A stretch of DNA of 64,000 nt. Origin: Roseibacillus persicicus. Its GTDB lineage: Bacteria; Verrucomicrobiota; Verrucomicrobiia; Verrucomicrobiales; Akkermansiaceae. The notes under the pieces are model-generated. The model saw only the letters and a program-made list of their open reading frames with translations. It was not told the DNA's origin and made no database searches. The stretch spans positions 153,695 through 217,694 of the forward strand of contig NZ_BMXI01000002.1 of assembly GCF_014651675.1 (NCBI RefSeq). The letters are read 5' to 3'. The translations under genes were made by a program, and so were the position numbers. Shown piece after piece: positions 1-8,799 of this stretch (position 1 is the first letter of the stretch; each line of letters begins with the position of its first letter).

Positions 1-639
1 CTCCTCTTGGTTGCTTGCGCTGGCGCCTACGAGATTCCTCAAGGGGTCATGAGTATCAGCGAGTTGGAAAAAGCGCAGCAGAAGGCCAAGGAATCCAACA
101 AGCCGGTGGTCCTGGTCGTGGCCATCAAAACCCAGCCCGAGACCTGAGTGACTTGCCCAGGCACCATCAGTTCGTTGGTGAGCAAAGAAGTTCTCGGTTG
201 GTCGCAAGCGGTGGCCGTTGATCCCTCGGAAGTCCTCGCCTTGCCGGCATCGGTCCGTGCGGTGGTGAAGGGTAAGGCGGGCGTGACCCCCAAGGTCTTT
301 GTGATGAATCCGTCTTTGAGCGAAAGCTTTGGCGCCTATAATCATGAAGAGCTATTGGGAAAAAACTGGAGCGCCATTTTCAAGGATGCGAAGGCCGGAG
401 TGCGATCGGCCATGAGTGAGGGGACTTTCATTCAGGCAGGAAAGGTGGTGAAGATCGCGGATGCCAAAATTGAGAAATGGCAAAGCGCGGCAGGCTCCGC
501 CATCGAGGCCAAGTTGGTTGCCATTGAGGATGACGCGACCTTTGTTTTCGAGACTGCGGCAGGCAAAACCATCCGGACAACCGCCGACAAGTTGAGCGAG
601 GAATCCGTAACCCGGGCCAAAGCGCTGGCGACTGAATAG
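1..639 (+). CDS. Secreted thioredoxin-like protein with in-frame TGA (candidate selenoprotein), SHD1 tail; 5' partial
   Basis: Frame 1 is open from the window edge to codon 48, meets TGA at 145-147, and stays open in the same frame to TAG at 637-639 (212 codons seen). The first residues (LLLVACAGAYE) look like the end of a signal peptide. The segment PVVLVVAIKTQPET just before the TGA is a thioredoxin-type beta strand. The TGA would give U-V-T-C, a UxxC version of the CxxC redox motif, and GVTPKVFVMNP at about residues 94-104 matches the cis-proline strand of the fold. Residues about 158-212 (IEKWQ...AAGKTIRTTADKLSEE) resemble an SHD1 domain, common in this phylum. The fold spans the TGA, so I read it as selenocysteine. 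A caller would instead start a false 163-residue gene at the GTG of 148. A nonsense mutation is the alternative. The hydrolase gene starts 2 bases downstream, suggesting an operon. Confidence 0.72.
145..187 (+). promoter_or_regulatory. Candidate Sec codon (TGA 145-147) plus bSECIS-like hairpin
   Basis: Downstream of the TGA, CTTGC (152-156) can pair with GCAA plus G187 (182-187, one bulge), and CACCA (162-166) pairs exactly with TGGTG (176-180). This leaves an internal loop (157-161 against A181) and a nine-base apical loop (167-175). The apical loop begins about 20 bases after the TGA, inside the range known for bacterial SECIS elements. The loop does not start with G as the E. coli type does, so the structural match is only fair. 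The hairpin is within coding sequence, as expected for bacteria. Confidence 0.45.
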
Positions 640-640
640 G

Positions 641-1444
641 ATGTTTAAGAAAGGCAGCTGTCAGTATCGGGTCTACCGCGTTCTCAGATTGCTGGCGGTC
701 GGTTATGGAACCTTGATGCTCTTTGCCTGCACAATGGCGGATCGGATGATCTTCATGCCGCCACCCGCGAGCTACTCCCTGACCGACGAGGGGGTGGTGC
801 AGTTTGGGGTGGCTAAGGAATTCAGTGGGATTTATCGGCCGGCCTCCGAAGCTGGAGCCCCGACCTTGTTGTGGGCTCACGGCAACGCGGAGGACGCGGG
901 TTCGGTGGGCGAAGTTGCTTCGTTGTTCTCGCGACAGGGATTTGGAGTGATGGTCTACGATTATCCGGGATATGGGCATTCGAAGGGAAAACCGAATGAA
1001 CAGGGAGCCTATCGCTCGGCGGATGCGGCCTATGACTTTCTCACCAAGGAACAAGGGGTCCCGCCTGAAATGATTGTGTTGGTGGGGCAATCGGTGGGAG
1101 GTGGTTCAGCTTCCTATCTGGCAGAAGAAGGGAAGGGGGCGGGGCTGGTTTTGATTTCGCCTTTCAAGTCCGCCTTCCGGGTCATCACCAAGGTCAAGGT
1201 TCTGCCCTGGGACCGATTTGATAATCTCAAGCGGATGGGCAAGATCGAGATGCCTCTGTTGGTCATCCATGGCGATGCCGATGAGGTGATCCCCCATGAG
1301 CACGGGATCGCTCTCTACGAAAAGCACTCCGGGCCGAAAGAAATGCTGGGTTTGAAGGGCGTTGGTCACAATGACCTCTGGGCCCTCGCCAATCAGGCGG
1401 TTGTGGAGGCGATTGAGGAATTCTGGAGCCGGATCGAGCGTTAG
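641..1444 (+). CDS. Alpha/beta hydrolase, membrane-anchored or lipoprotein-like
   Basis: This 267-residue protein has a hydrophobic N-terminus (LLAVGYGTLMLFAC, residues about 17-30) that could be an anchor or a lipoprotein signal. It is followed by an alpha/beta hydrolase core: oxyanion strand LLWAHGNAED, nucleophile elbow GQSVGGG (serine in G-x-S-x-G), acid HGDADEVIP and catalytic histidine VGHND. The layout matches the small serine hydrolases annotated as ABHD17/YfhR-like. Substrate cannot be predicted. It begins 2 bases after the upstream thioredoxin-like gene and lies 87 bases before yidD. Confidence 0.85.
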   Translation: MFKKGSCQYRVYRVLRLLAVGYGTLMLFACTMADRMIFMPPPASYSLTDEGVVQFGVAKEFSGIYRPASEAGAPTLLWAHGNAEDAGSVGEVASLFSRQGFGVMVYDYPGYGHSKGKPNEQGAYRSADAAYDFLTKEQGVPPEMIVLVGQSVGGGSASYLAEEGKGAGLVLISPFKSAFRVITKVKVLPWDRFDNLKRMGKIEMPLLVIHGDADEVIPHEHGIALYEKHSGPKEMLGLKGVGHNDLWALANQAVVEAIEEFWSRIER

Positions 1445-1531
1445 AGAAGTGCGATTCCGGGCGGGGGAGAGGATTGGGCTGTAAGCTTTGTCCGTGACCT
1501 CGGGCGGAATGCAGTTCAAAGAAGGGCTCAG

Positions 1532-1810
1532 GTGAAATTCGTTCTCAAGGGTCTCGTTCACGGTTACCGGCTTTTCCTTCGGCCATTTCTACATTGGGCG
1601 AGTGGTGGCAAGGGGACCTGTCGCTACGATCCGTCTTGTTCGGCGTATTTTTTGGAAGCAATTGACAAGCATGGCAGCGGAAAAGGGGCCTGGATCGGGA
1701 TAAAACGGATTTTGCGCTGTCATCCATGGGGTGGGTTTGGTTATGACCCCGTCCCGCCGCCGAAGGGCTCCGCTACCGGAGAATCTTCACCAAACGGCAC
1801 ACCGGATTGA
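1532..1810 (+). CDS. yidD: Membrane protein insertion efficiency factor YidD
   Basis: This 92-residue protein has the YidD signature: an amphipathic N-terminal helix ([14 protein letters not shown]), then [19 protein letters not shown], and the C-terminal [14 protein letters not shown]. YidD helps the YidC insertase at the inner membrane. The family is about 70-100 residues, so this is full length. The yidC ATG follows 4 bases after its stop, so the pair is translationally linked as in most bacteria. rpmH and rnpA, often just upstream, are absent here. Confidence 0.95.
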   Translation: MKFVLKGLVHGYRLFLRPFLHWASGGKGTCRYDPSCSAYFLEAIDKHGSGKGAWIGIKRILRCHPWGGFGYDPVPPPKGSATGESSPNGTPD

Positions 1811-1814
1811 TATT

Positions 1815-3764
1815 ATGGATCGCAAGGGAATTTTTGGCCTGCTGATTTGCGGAATTTTATTCGCAGCTCACCTCTATTATAGTGGCATCGAACGAAAGGA
1901 GTTTCTGGAGGAGCAAGCTGCTAAGAAGGAACTCGCCCTCCAGAAAGAGAAGGAGGAAGCCGAACGCCGCGCCTTGGAAGGCGACGATGTGGAGGACGGA
2001 GACATTGGGGAAGCTGGCGCTGAGTCCGCTGGCACCCCGGCAGCGACCGCCAAGTTGCCGGAGCAGGAGATTCGCCTCGAGACCGACAAGGTCGCATTTG
2101 TGCTCACCAACAAGGGCGGCGGCATCAAGTATGCCGAGTTTAAGGACCAGAAGGCCGTAGTGGTCGCCGGCGAGCGCAAGAAGCTCAGTGAAGAGGAGAT
2201 CGCCAACCCGAAATTGGTTCATCTGAATCGTTACGGTGACTCCGCCATCGGAGCTCTGGTCGACGGGGGAGTGGACGGTGCGCTGGGGCTGGACTACATC
2301 GTTGTCAGTCAGGACGACAAAAGCGTGACCTACGGGGCCACGACGCCCGGGGGCCTGACCATTGCCAAGACCTGGACGCTGGTGGAAAAGACCAACGAGG
2401 CGAGTGAATACCTCATCGACCTGACCGTTAAGCTCAAGAACAGCAACGAAGCCGGCAACATTTCGCTCAAGCGATATGGCATTCACGCCGGTTCTGCCGG
2501 ACCGCTCTTCAAGGGAGAAGATTTGCGCGGAACGGGATTCTTTTCCTATAGCAAGAAGCTGAAGTTCAAGGGCACCAATTGGTTTGGAAAAGGGTTCCTG
2601 CGTGGGCCGCGCGATCGCTACGAGGAGCTTGAGTCCGACGTTCTCTATGCCGGGGTTTCCAACCAGTTCTTTGCCACTTTGGTCAGTAAAAAGAAGCCGG
2701 CCGACGCGACCATCTGGGCCAAGGCACCGGAGATGAGTCTGGAAAAGACCGGTGGAGGCGGGAAGAAGCGCTTCATCAGCATGGCGTGGTCACTTCCCGA
2801 CGAAGTCCTGGAGCCCGGCGACCGGGAGTCTCTCCAGTATGAGATTTTCATGGGGCCCAAGGACAATAAGGTGGTTCGCCAACTCGGCGAGGGTCGCGGT
2901 GACGTGATGCACTATGGCTGGTTCTCTCTGATTAGCCGCCCTCTCAACTGGTTGCTCAACTTTTACCACGATAGCATTTTCTCCAAGTTCGCCGACAAGT
3001 GGGCCTGGGGATTCGCCATCATCCTCGTGACCTTCACCATTCGTATCATCATCTGGCCGCTGCACAACGCCTCGACCAAGACCATGAAGCGGATGTCCAA
3101 GCTGCAGCCGATGATGGCTGAGATGAAGGAAAAGTATCCCGACGATCCGCAGAAAGTGCAGACCGAGACGATGAAGCTCTACAAGGAGTATGATATCAAC
3201 CCGGTGGGCGGCTGTTTGCCGATGTTTGCGCAGATTCCCATCTTCTTCGGATTCTACTCCATGCTGCGCTCGGCGGTGGAACTTCGTGGGGCCCAGTTCC
3301 TGTGGGTCGATGACCTCGCCCTGCCCGACACTGTTTATGAACTGCCCTTCGGCCTGCCCTTCCTCGGTGACCCTGTGCCAGTGAACCTTTTGCCCCTGCT
3401 AATGATGGTGACCATGTTCATCCAAATGCAGCTCACCCCCAAGACCGGGGACCCCATGCAGCGCCGCATCTTCATGTTGATGCCCTTCATGTTCTTCTTC
3501 TTCTGTTACAACTTCGCGTCCGCTCTGGCCCTTTACTGGACCGCGCAGAACATCTTCTCCATTGGTCAAACCTGGTGGATGCAGCGTCAGCCCGAAGTTG
3601 ACCTCAAGAAGCGCAAACCCGGCAAAAAGACCCTCATGGAGAAATTTGCGGAAAAGGCTGAAGAAGCCCAGCGCCTCCAGAAGCAGGGGAAAAAGCCCGG
3701 CCAAGGCAGCCAGCCCGCCACCAAGAAGCCCAAGAAACCACGCGGTCCGAAATTGGGCGGTTGA
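1815..3764 (+). CDS. yidC: Membrane protein insertase YidC
   Basis: I chose the ATG at 1815 (MDRKGIFGLLICG), which starts right at the first membrane helix; upstream in-frame codons overlap yidD. The 649-residue product has an N-terminal membrane helix (about 5-20), a charged linker rich in E and K, a large periplasmic beta-sandwich domain (about 80-370), and the conserved C-terminal five-helix core with NPVGGCLPMFAQIPIFFGFY and FALYWT-like segments (SALALYWTAQNIFS). The C-terminal tail is lysine-rich, which is typical of ribosome-binding tails. It inserts inner-membrane proteins alone or with SecYEG. Confidence 0.97.
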   Translation: MDRKGIFGLLICGILFAAHLYYSGIERKEFLEEQAAKKELALQKEKEEAERRALEGDDVEDGDIGEAGAESAGTPAATAKLPEQEIRLETDKVAFVLTNKGGGIKYAEFKDQKAVVVAGERKKLSEEEIANPKLVHLNRYGDSAIGALVDGGVDGALGLDYIVVSQDDKSVTYGATTPGGLTIAKTWTLVEKTNEASEYLIDLTVKLKNSNEAGNISLKRYGIHAGSAGPLFKGEDLRGTGFFSYSKKLKFKGTNWFGKGFLRGPRDRYEELESDVLYAGVSNQFFATLVSKKKPADATIWAKAPEMSLEKTGGGGKKRFISMAWSLPDEVLEPGDRESLQYEIFMGPKDNKVVRQLGEGRGDVMHYGWFSLISRPLNWLLNFYHDSIFSKFADKWAWGFAIILVTFTIRIIIWPLHNASTKTMKRMSKLQPMMAEMKEKYPDDPQKVQTETMKLYKEYDINPVGGCLPMFAQIPIFFGFYSMLRSAVELRGAQFLWVDDLALPDTVYELPFGLPFLGDPVPVNLLPLLMMVTMFIQMQLTPKTGDPMQRRIFMLMPFMFFFFCYNFASALALYWTAQNIFSIGQTWWMQRQPEVDLKKRKPGKKTLMEKFAEKAEEAQRLQKQGKKPGQGSQPATKKPKKPRGPKLGG

Positions 3765-3831
3765 TCTCCAGCCAAGCGGAAGCTCATTCTCCTCTCGCGG
3801 GCCTGAAGGGTAAGCGGGGGGAATCACCGTA

Positions 3832-3862
3832 AAAAGACTTGGGAGGCGACCCAAGCTTTGTT
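3832..3862 (+). terminator. Likely rho-independent terminator after yidC
   Basis: AAAG-A-CTTGGG (3833-3843) pairs with CCCAAG-CTTT (3850-3859) around a six-base loop, with one bulged A, about 70 bases after the yidC stop. The T tract is short and broken (CTTTGTT), so it may be weak. Confidence 0.5.
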
Positions 3863-3875
3863 CCCTAAAGGGTGG

Positions 3876-4130
3876 ATGAGGTGGGACACTCAATTCAATC
3901 TCGATATACTTGAGGAAAAGGGGAGGAAGCCCATCGTCTCCGAATTCTTCACGACCGAAGAGGGAACCTCTTTTCTGGCACCGAGCATGATTCGAGATTT
4001 CTTTTCATTGCCAATACCTTACGACCTGAATGCTCGGGCATTCCTCGAGAGCACGGCAAGGTGCCGGAAAGTGAAGGGAAACTGGACGGCGTTCATGGGC
4101 GGGCTGACCCCGGTTCCGCCAGCGCTTTGA
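3876..4130 (+). CDS. Doubtful small ORF in the yidC-amidase intergenic region
   Basis: An open frame of 84 codons begins at ATG 3876, preceded by GGGTGG. I recognise no family, signal or motif. It sits directly after the probable yidC terminator and converges on the amidase gene. It may be chance; the rest of 3765-4153 holds nothing else I can name. Confidence 0.2.
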   Translation: MRWDTQFNLDILEEKGRKPIVSEFFTTEEGTSFLAPSMIRDFFSLPIPYDLNARAFLESTARCRKVKGNWTAFMGGLTPVPPAL

Positions 4131-4153
4131 GAACTTTTGCAAAAACTACCCTA

Positions 4154-4987
4154 TCATGAGCCCGGAGGATCGGTGGGGCGGGATGGGGGTTGCCATAGGG
4201 GCTTCGGTCTGGGACCGGTGCCTTGATCGCCGAGCCGGGCTTGCGTCTTCACGGCGTCTGCGACGGTCTGGGCCAACCGTTCCCTATAGGTGGGAGAAGC
4301 GCAGAGCTTGGCTTCGGCCGCGTTGGAAAGGTAGCCAAACTCGATGAGCACACTGGGAACATCGGGATTGCGGGTGAGACGGAGCCGCCGACGACGGAGC
4401 CCCAAATTTCCTCGCTTGGATGGCACCGTTGCTTCCAAATTGTCCTGAATGCGGGTGGCGAGTCCGTGGGAGTCGACGCGCCAGTAGTAGGTTTCTGGCC
4501 CGCGGGTGGAACCAGTTCCGCTTCCGGTGGAGTTGTAGTGGAGACTGAGTAGGATGGCGCCATCACGTTGGCTGGCCAGGCGAACTCGTTCGTCGAGATC
4601 GATGAAGCGGTCGCCTTCCCGAAGCATAATCACCTCGAAGTCTTTGCTTAATTTTGAGCGAAGCCTTTTGGCTGTATCCAGAGCGAGGTCTTTTTCTCGA
4701 TCTCCCGTAGAGCGAGAAACGGCTCCGCTATCCTGTCCGCCGTGGCCGGCATCAATGATGACGGTTCGGAAGCCCTTGGGTCCGGGCCGATGCCCCCATT
4801 CATCCCGAGTGAGGGATTCACCATCGCTGGCAGGGATTCCCACGCTTCCGGAAGGGCCGCACGAATTGGCGAGAAGGGCAAACGCGAGCAGGGAAAGAGG
4901 TAGGGAAGCCACTCGAAAAGCTCTCGAGAAGCGCAGTCCAAGTGGGGTATGGTGTCGAGTATGGAAGCGCCTCTGTCGTTTCATCAT
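4154..4987 (-). CDS. N-acetylmuramoyl-L-alanine amidase, lipoprotein
   Basis: The frame is open from 5077, but the ATG at 4987 (MMKRQRRF) places an Arg-rich start before a hydrophobic segment and a lipobox (LLANSC), so I take that start; 277 residues. The Amidase_3 fold is clear: IIDAGHGGQDSGA (first zinc histidine), REKDLALD (zinc glutamate), LLSLHYNS (second zinc histidine) and the catalytic glutamate in VLIEFGYLSN. It cleaves the peptide stem from muramic acid in peptidoglycan during cell separation. It probably sits in the outer membrane facing the periplasm. Its proline-rich tail has no recognisable binding domain. Confidence 0.9.
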   Translation of the reverse strand: MMKRQRRFHTRHHTPLGLRFSRAFRVASLPLSLLAFALLANSCGPSGSVGIPASDGESLTRDEWGHRPGPKGFRTVIIDAGHGGQDSGAVSRSTGDREKDLALDTAKRLRSKLSKDFEVIMLREGDRFIDLDERVRLASQRDGAILLSLHYNSTGSGTGSTRGPETYYWRVDSHGLATRIQDNLEATVPSKRGNLGLRRRRLRLTRNPDVPSVLIEFGYLSNAAEAKLCASPTYRERLAQTVADAVKTQARLGDQGTGPRPKPLWQPPSRPTDPPGS

Positions 4988-5220
4988 CGGGACATTTCCA
5001 GAAGAGAGAGAGAAGCGAAAGCGAAATTGTTGGGTGATGCTGTTGTCGGTGCAACGGCACGGGCGATTCAGTGCCATTTGCTTCTAATGAGGACCGGGAG
5101 AAGAGGGCGAGGTTGAAAATGAAGCCTCCATCTGACGCACTCAATTTATTCGGTTAGACATTCACGCCAAACACCCTTCATTTCGAACTATTCGGGGGGT
5201 GGGAAAGGGAAGGACGGTTT

Positions 5221-8200
5221 CTAAGGGGTGAGAGGAGTCGGCTGACCTCCATTGTAAAGCAGGGTTACTTCGGCTGGACTTAAGACACGATTCCAGACCG
5301 CTATTTCGTCAATAGCGCCATGAAACCATCGTCCAGTGGCATTTCGGTAAGTTCCAATGTTCAACCCGGAAAAGTCCGCAATTTCGCCGTTGTTCTGTGC
5401 TTCGCCGATTTCGACCCCGTTGATGTAAGCGGCAATCTTGCCAGTTGAGGCGTCGAAGGTGAGGAGGCTGTGGAAGAGTCGACCAGCGAGGGTGTTGTCA
5501 GCAACGGGGTAGTTGATGATTTTGTCAGCGTCACTGCTCTGGGTGAAGAACTGGATCTGAGTATCCTCGCTGTTGCTTCCCTCGCGGAGCCCAAGAGAGA
5601 TGGCGTAGCTCGGGGTCGTCTCGTAGACCATCATTCGGGTGCTTCCTTCCGGGACGACGCTGGGATTGAACCAAGCAGAGATCGAGTAACTGCCGTCGGG
5701 GGCGTCTTCGACGATCTCCCCAGACACGCTGACATAATCGCCGTTACCGTCGAAGAACGCCGCTTCGCCGAGAATCCCGGATTCAACAAACGAGGTGTCG
5801 CCCAAGGCAACACCATTCAGCCTCTCTCCGGCTGCCACGTCGCCGTGTGCATAGAGTGAATTGGTGGCGTCGCCCTCGAAATTCCAATAGGCGCGGAGTC
5901 CATTGATGAACGTGGAATATTGAGCGACGCGTAGGAAAACACGCTGTTGGGAAAGAGGCAGACGCCAGATAGCGACATCCGGTTCGGACCCCAAGAAGTG
6001 AGTCTGTGCGTTTGGGTCAGGCTCAAAGACTTGCAAATCTTCGCTGAACTCAACCAAGCAAACTGGTCCGGGAGGAATCCACGCGGCGAGATCGTAGTAA
6101 GGATTTGCGGGATCAAATTCGGGCTCTTTGTCGAATGCCAGTATGCTCAAGGGTCGATGCTCTGTCGCTCCGATGTCGGCCCCGCCATGGCGGGCGAATC
6201 CGTTCTGATCGTGGGTGGGAATGGAACTTCCGGTCGCTCCGTTGATGGCCAAAGAATTCGTTTCCGGCGGCATCGAAGGGGTGCTGCCTCCGTAAAAGCC
6301 AAGGGGCGCCAAAAGGGCATCAACGTCTATGAGGTTGGCTCCTTCGTAGGTCTCGGTTCCTGAGTGGTGGAAGTTATCCGCATTGCCGAAGTCGGCATGA
6401 TTGCCGGCAATGATGGTGTTGCGGATCGTGACGTTGCCGCCCGAACTTAGCCCTCCACCGTCCGTACCCGCCCTGTTCGCACTGAAGGTGCAGTTCTCGA
6501 AAAGTCCTTCCGAGGTGCCTATCAAGCGGACTGCTCCTCCGAAGGTGGTAGCCTGATTGTGGGCAAAGGTCGTATTGCGGATCGTCAGGTTGCTTGTGCC
6601 CATTGCATAGATTGCTCCGCCCTCGCTTGCTTGATTTCCATAGAAGGCTGCATTTTCAATAGTGAGGTTTCCCCCGAACATCCAAATGGCACCTCCTGAG
6701 AAAAACTCAGGCAGGTTTGCCCCAGTGACGTTCACTCCATTGAGGGAGAGACTTGATTCGGAATCGAGTTCGAAGAGGCGGGCGGATTCGTTCGCTTGCA
6801 AAGTCAGCCCCTCGGAGAGCATTGAGGCATCAATGGTAATTTGCCGGTGGCCGATCGCGATTTGCCCGCTCTCAAAGCGCAGCACTCCGCCGGAAAGGCT
6901 GGGGTCGAAGGTGATGGGTTCACCTTCAGGTAAAGTTGAAATCACTTCGCGGAGGGAGCCCTCACCGCTATCGGCCAAGCTGGTCACCTGCGTAGGTGGC
7001 AGGTCTATTGCCGTTACGAACTGCACCTCGCCAATCTGCATCGCGCTGAGGCGAGGGTCCTTAATGTTGGTGATAAGGAGCTTGTAGGACGAATAGGGAG
7101 TGCTGTTTTCGAAAATGTTCAAGCTGCCAACTGTTGCGCGCGCGGAAGGCAGGGTGGTGGTGCTGGTGCTGATCAAGCTCCAGCGTTCTTCCAAGCCTTC
7201 GCTGTGTGCCGTGCTAGTGATGAGGTCATTGGTGCCGAATAGCTCCCAGCCGACAGGATCGAACCCTTCCTCATCGATTGCGGTTGCCATGACCAAGCCC
7301 CGCACGACCGCTGGTTGGGCCCTTGGCGTCACAATGAAGCCGGAGTATTCGCGACCAAAGTTCAAGTATTTGGTGTCGAGCCGGCGGTCGATCGCCTTTT
7401 CGGCATCATTTTGCCCATCTTCCGGTGAACTGCTGCTTCGACCGTCAAACAACCCGATGGGTATAATGGCATCGCCGGGCGAAAGCACGGGCTGCGCGAA
7501 GGCGAAGGGCAGGCCTCCCGGATGGAAGTTGGAGTGGAGCAAATAGTCGCCGGTGTGGGTTCCGGCTGAATTCACCATGAGATAGTAGGAGCCAGGCGTC
7601 AGCTCTTGAACCAGACGGAAATTGCGATCTTGCGAGCCATTGATGTCGTCATGTGTTGCCAGGATCTCGTTCGTGCTGCCATCGTAAAGGGTGCCCTTGC
7701 TGTCGAGGTTACCTGTGGTCCAAACTTCCAAAGTGCCACTTTCTGCTACAGAAATTTCAAACCAGTCCTGGTCGTTTCCCTCTTCGATTTTCCCATGGCG
7801 CAACACCCCGATGTCGGGGAGCAATAGACTGGCGAAAGTGCTGTCGTTGCCGTGATCGTCCCCTGCGATTGGTCCGGGACTCACGGTGAGGTCACTGTTG
7901 TCGCCCAAAATGGTCGCCTCGCGGGCGCCCTTGAGGTCTGGGAGGCTTCCATTTGCCGCGATGGTGTCCATACGCCAGTAGGACTCCAGCCCCGGGGTGT
8001 GAGCACTGATTGAGCGGCGCAGGGTGGAGGCAATTTGCTCTCCGGTGCGCGTGACATCCCAAATCCGCAGCTCGTCTATCAGGCCAACGAAATTTTCTCC
8101 AAACATCCCATCTCTCCCAATGCTTACCGGGTGATTGGGGTCGGTGAGCACGGCTGGTCCACTCAGGGGCCCGCTCGCTGCCAGAGAGCCATTGAGATAG

Positions 8201-8538
8201 ATCGAGTAGTCGCTCGGCGAGACCGCATAGGCCACGTGGATCCATTCCCCTGCGCGATAAGTCTGCGTGACGCTGGCCCCGGACTCCTTCCATTCGACGG
8301 CGTCCCCGAGGTGGCCAATGAATTCAGTCCCATCACGCACCTTCAAGGTCGTGCCATAGTTCGAAGTCATGGTGCGGGTGCTGAAGAAAGTCTTGCTCCC
8401 AGAGATGTCATCCGGCCGGATCCAAGCCTCGACCGTAAAGTTTCCCGAAATGGTGGCTCCGGGCAGAGCAGTAGCGTGACCGTCGCCTTGCAGCTCTAGG
8501 GCAGAGGCTGAATTGAGCGAGGCCTCGGGTTGACCCAT
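5221..8538 (-). CDS. C-terminal part of giant secreted adhesin/protease: LamG, PPC, beta-helix, LamG
   Basis: This 1105-residue frame is probably not a separate gene. The same frame is open without stop for a further 86 codons upstream (to 8796), where it completes a PA14 domain of the upstream gene after one TAG at 8797-8799. From its N-terminus it holds a LamG/concanavalin-like domain (ELQGDG...SYWRMD, about 10-200), a pre-peptidase C-terminal domain (EEGNDQDWFEISV...GSYYLMVNSAG, about 250-345), a discoidin-like segment, a right-handed beta-helix of the choice-of-anchor Q type (SLADSGEGSLREV then many GGAIW/GGAIY turns), and a final LamG domain (GLRAYWNFEGDATN). No signal peptide exists at the internal ATG, supporting the view that it is the tail of the protease. 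Confidence 0.75.
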   Translation of the reverse strand: MGQPEASLNSASALELQGDGHATALPGATISGNFTVEAWIRPDDISGSKTFFSTRTMTSNYGTTLKVRDGTEFIGHLGDAVEWKESGASVTQTYRAGEWIHVAYAVSPSDYSIYLNGSLAASGPLSGPAVLTDPNHPVSIGRDGMFGENFVGLIDELRIWDVTRTGEQIASTLRRSISAHTPGLESYWRMDTIAANGSLPDLKGAREATILGDNSDLTVSPGPIAGDDHGNDSTFASLLLPDIGVLRHGKIEEGNDQDWFEISVAESGTLEVWTTGNLDSKGTLYDGSTNEILATHDDINGSQDRNFRLVQELTPGSYYLMVNSAGTHTGDYLLHSNFHPGGLPFAFAQPVLSPGDAIIPIGLFDGRSSSSPEDGQNDAEKAIDRRLDTKYLNFGREYSGFIVTPRAQPAVVRGLVMATAIDEEGFDPVGWELFGTNDLITSTAHSEGLEERWSLISTSTTTLPSARATVGSLNIFENSTPYSSYKLLITNIKDPRLSAMQIGEVQFVTAIDLPPTQVTSLADSGEGSLREVISTLPEGEPITFDPSLSGGVLRFESGQIAIGHRQITIDASMLSEGLTLQANESARLFELDSESSLSLNGVNVTGANLPEFFSGGAIWMFGGNLTIENAAFYGNQASEGGAIYAMGTSNLTIRNTTFAHNQATTFGGAVRLIGTSEGLFENCTFSANRAGTDGGGLSSGGNVTIRNTIIAGNHADFGNADNFHHSGTETYEGANLIDVDALLAPLGFYGGSTPSMPPETNSLAINGATGSSIPTHDQNGFARHGGADIGATEHRPLSILAFDKEPEFDPANPYYDLAAWIPPGPVCLVEFSEDLQVFEPDPNAQTHFLGSEPDVAIWRLPLSQQRVFLRVAQYSTFINGLRAYWNFEGDATNSLYAHGDVAAGERLNGVALGDTSFVESGILGEAAFFDGNGDYVSVSGEIVEDAPDGSYSISAWFNPSVVPEGSTRMMVYETTPSYAISLGLREGSNSEDTQIQFFTQSSDADKIINYPVADNTLAGRLFHSLLTFDASTGKIAAYINGVEIGEAQNNGEIADFSGLNIGTYRNATGRWFHGAIDEIAVWNRVLSPAEVTLLYNGGQPTPLTP

Positions 8539-8796
8539 GAAGGCCCAGCGATTCCCGCTGTCACTATCTTGTTCGCGCTGAATGCGGAGGCGGTAGACGC
8601 CCGGATCGATCCAATCGCTGAACGGACTATAACGCGCTTTCCCATTTTCCCCCCAATTGCCAGAGTGATACTCGGGAGCAGTGGAGGCAAAGGATCCGTC
8701 ATTGTTGCTATCGATCCAGAAGCGTGTTCCGTCTGCCCCGTAGGTCAGAAAGCGCGTTCGGCGTAGAACTTTGATCCACCCGTCGTATTGGACCGA

Positions 8797-8799
8797 CTA
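8797..8799 (-). other. In-frame TAG interrupting the giant PA14 gene
   Basis: On the minus strand the frame reads YSHWIN, TAG, SVQYDGW. The first PA14 domain of the same protein reads WSHFSVQWDGY at the equivalent place. The 86 codons between this TAG and the next ATG have no stop and encode the rest of a PA14 domain (ADGTRFWIDSNNDG, PGVYRLRIQ). So one amber codon separates two halves of one ancestral gene. Confidence 0.85.

Noticed and set aside
148-639. A separate gene starting at GTG 148 right after the TGA
   Set aside because: The upstream frame is the same and supplies the first half of the thioredoxin fold; the GTG would make a protein lacking its first strands.
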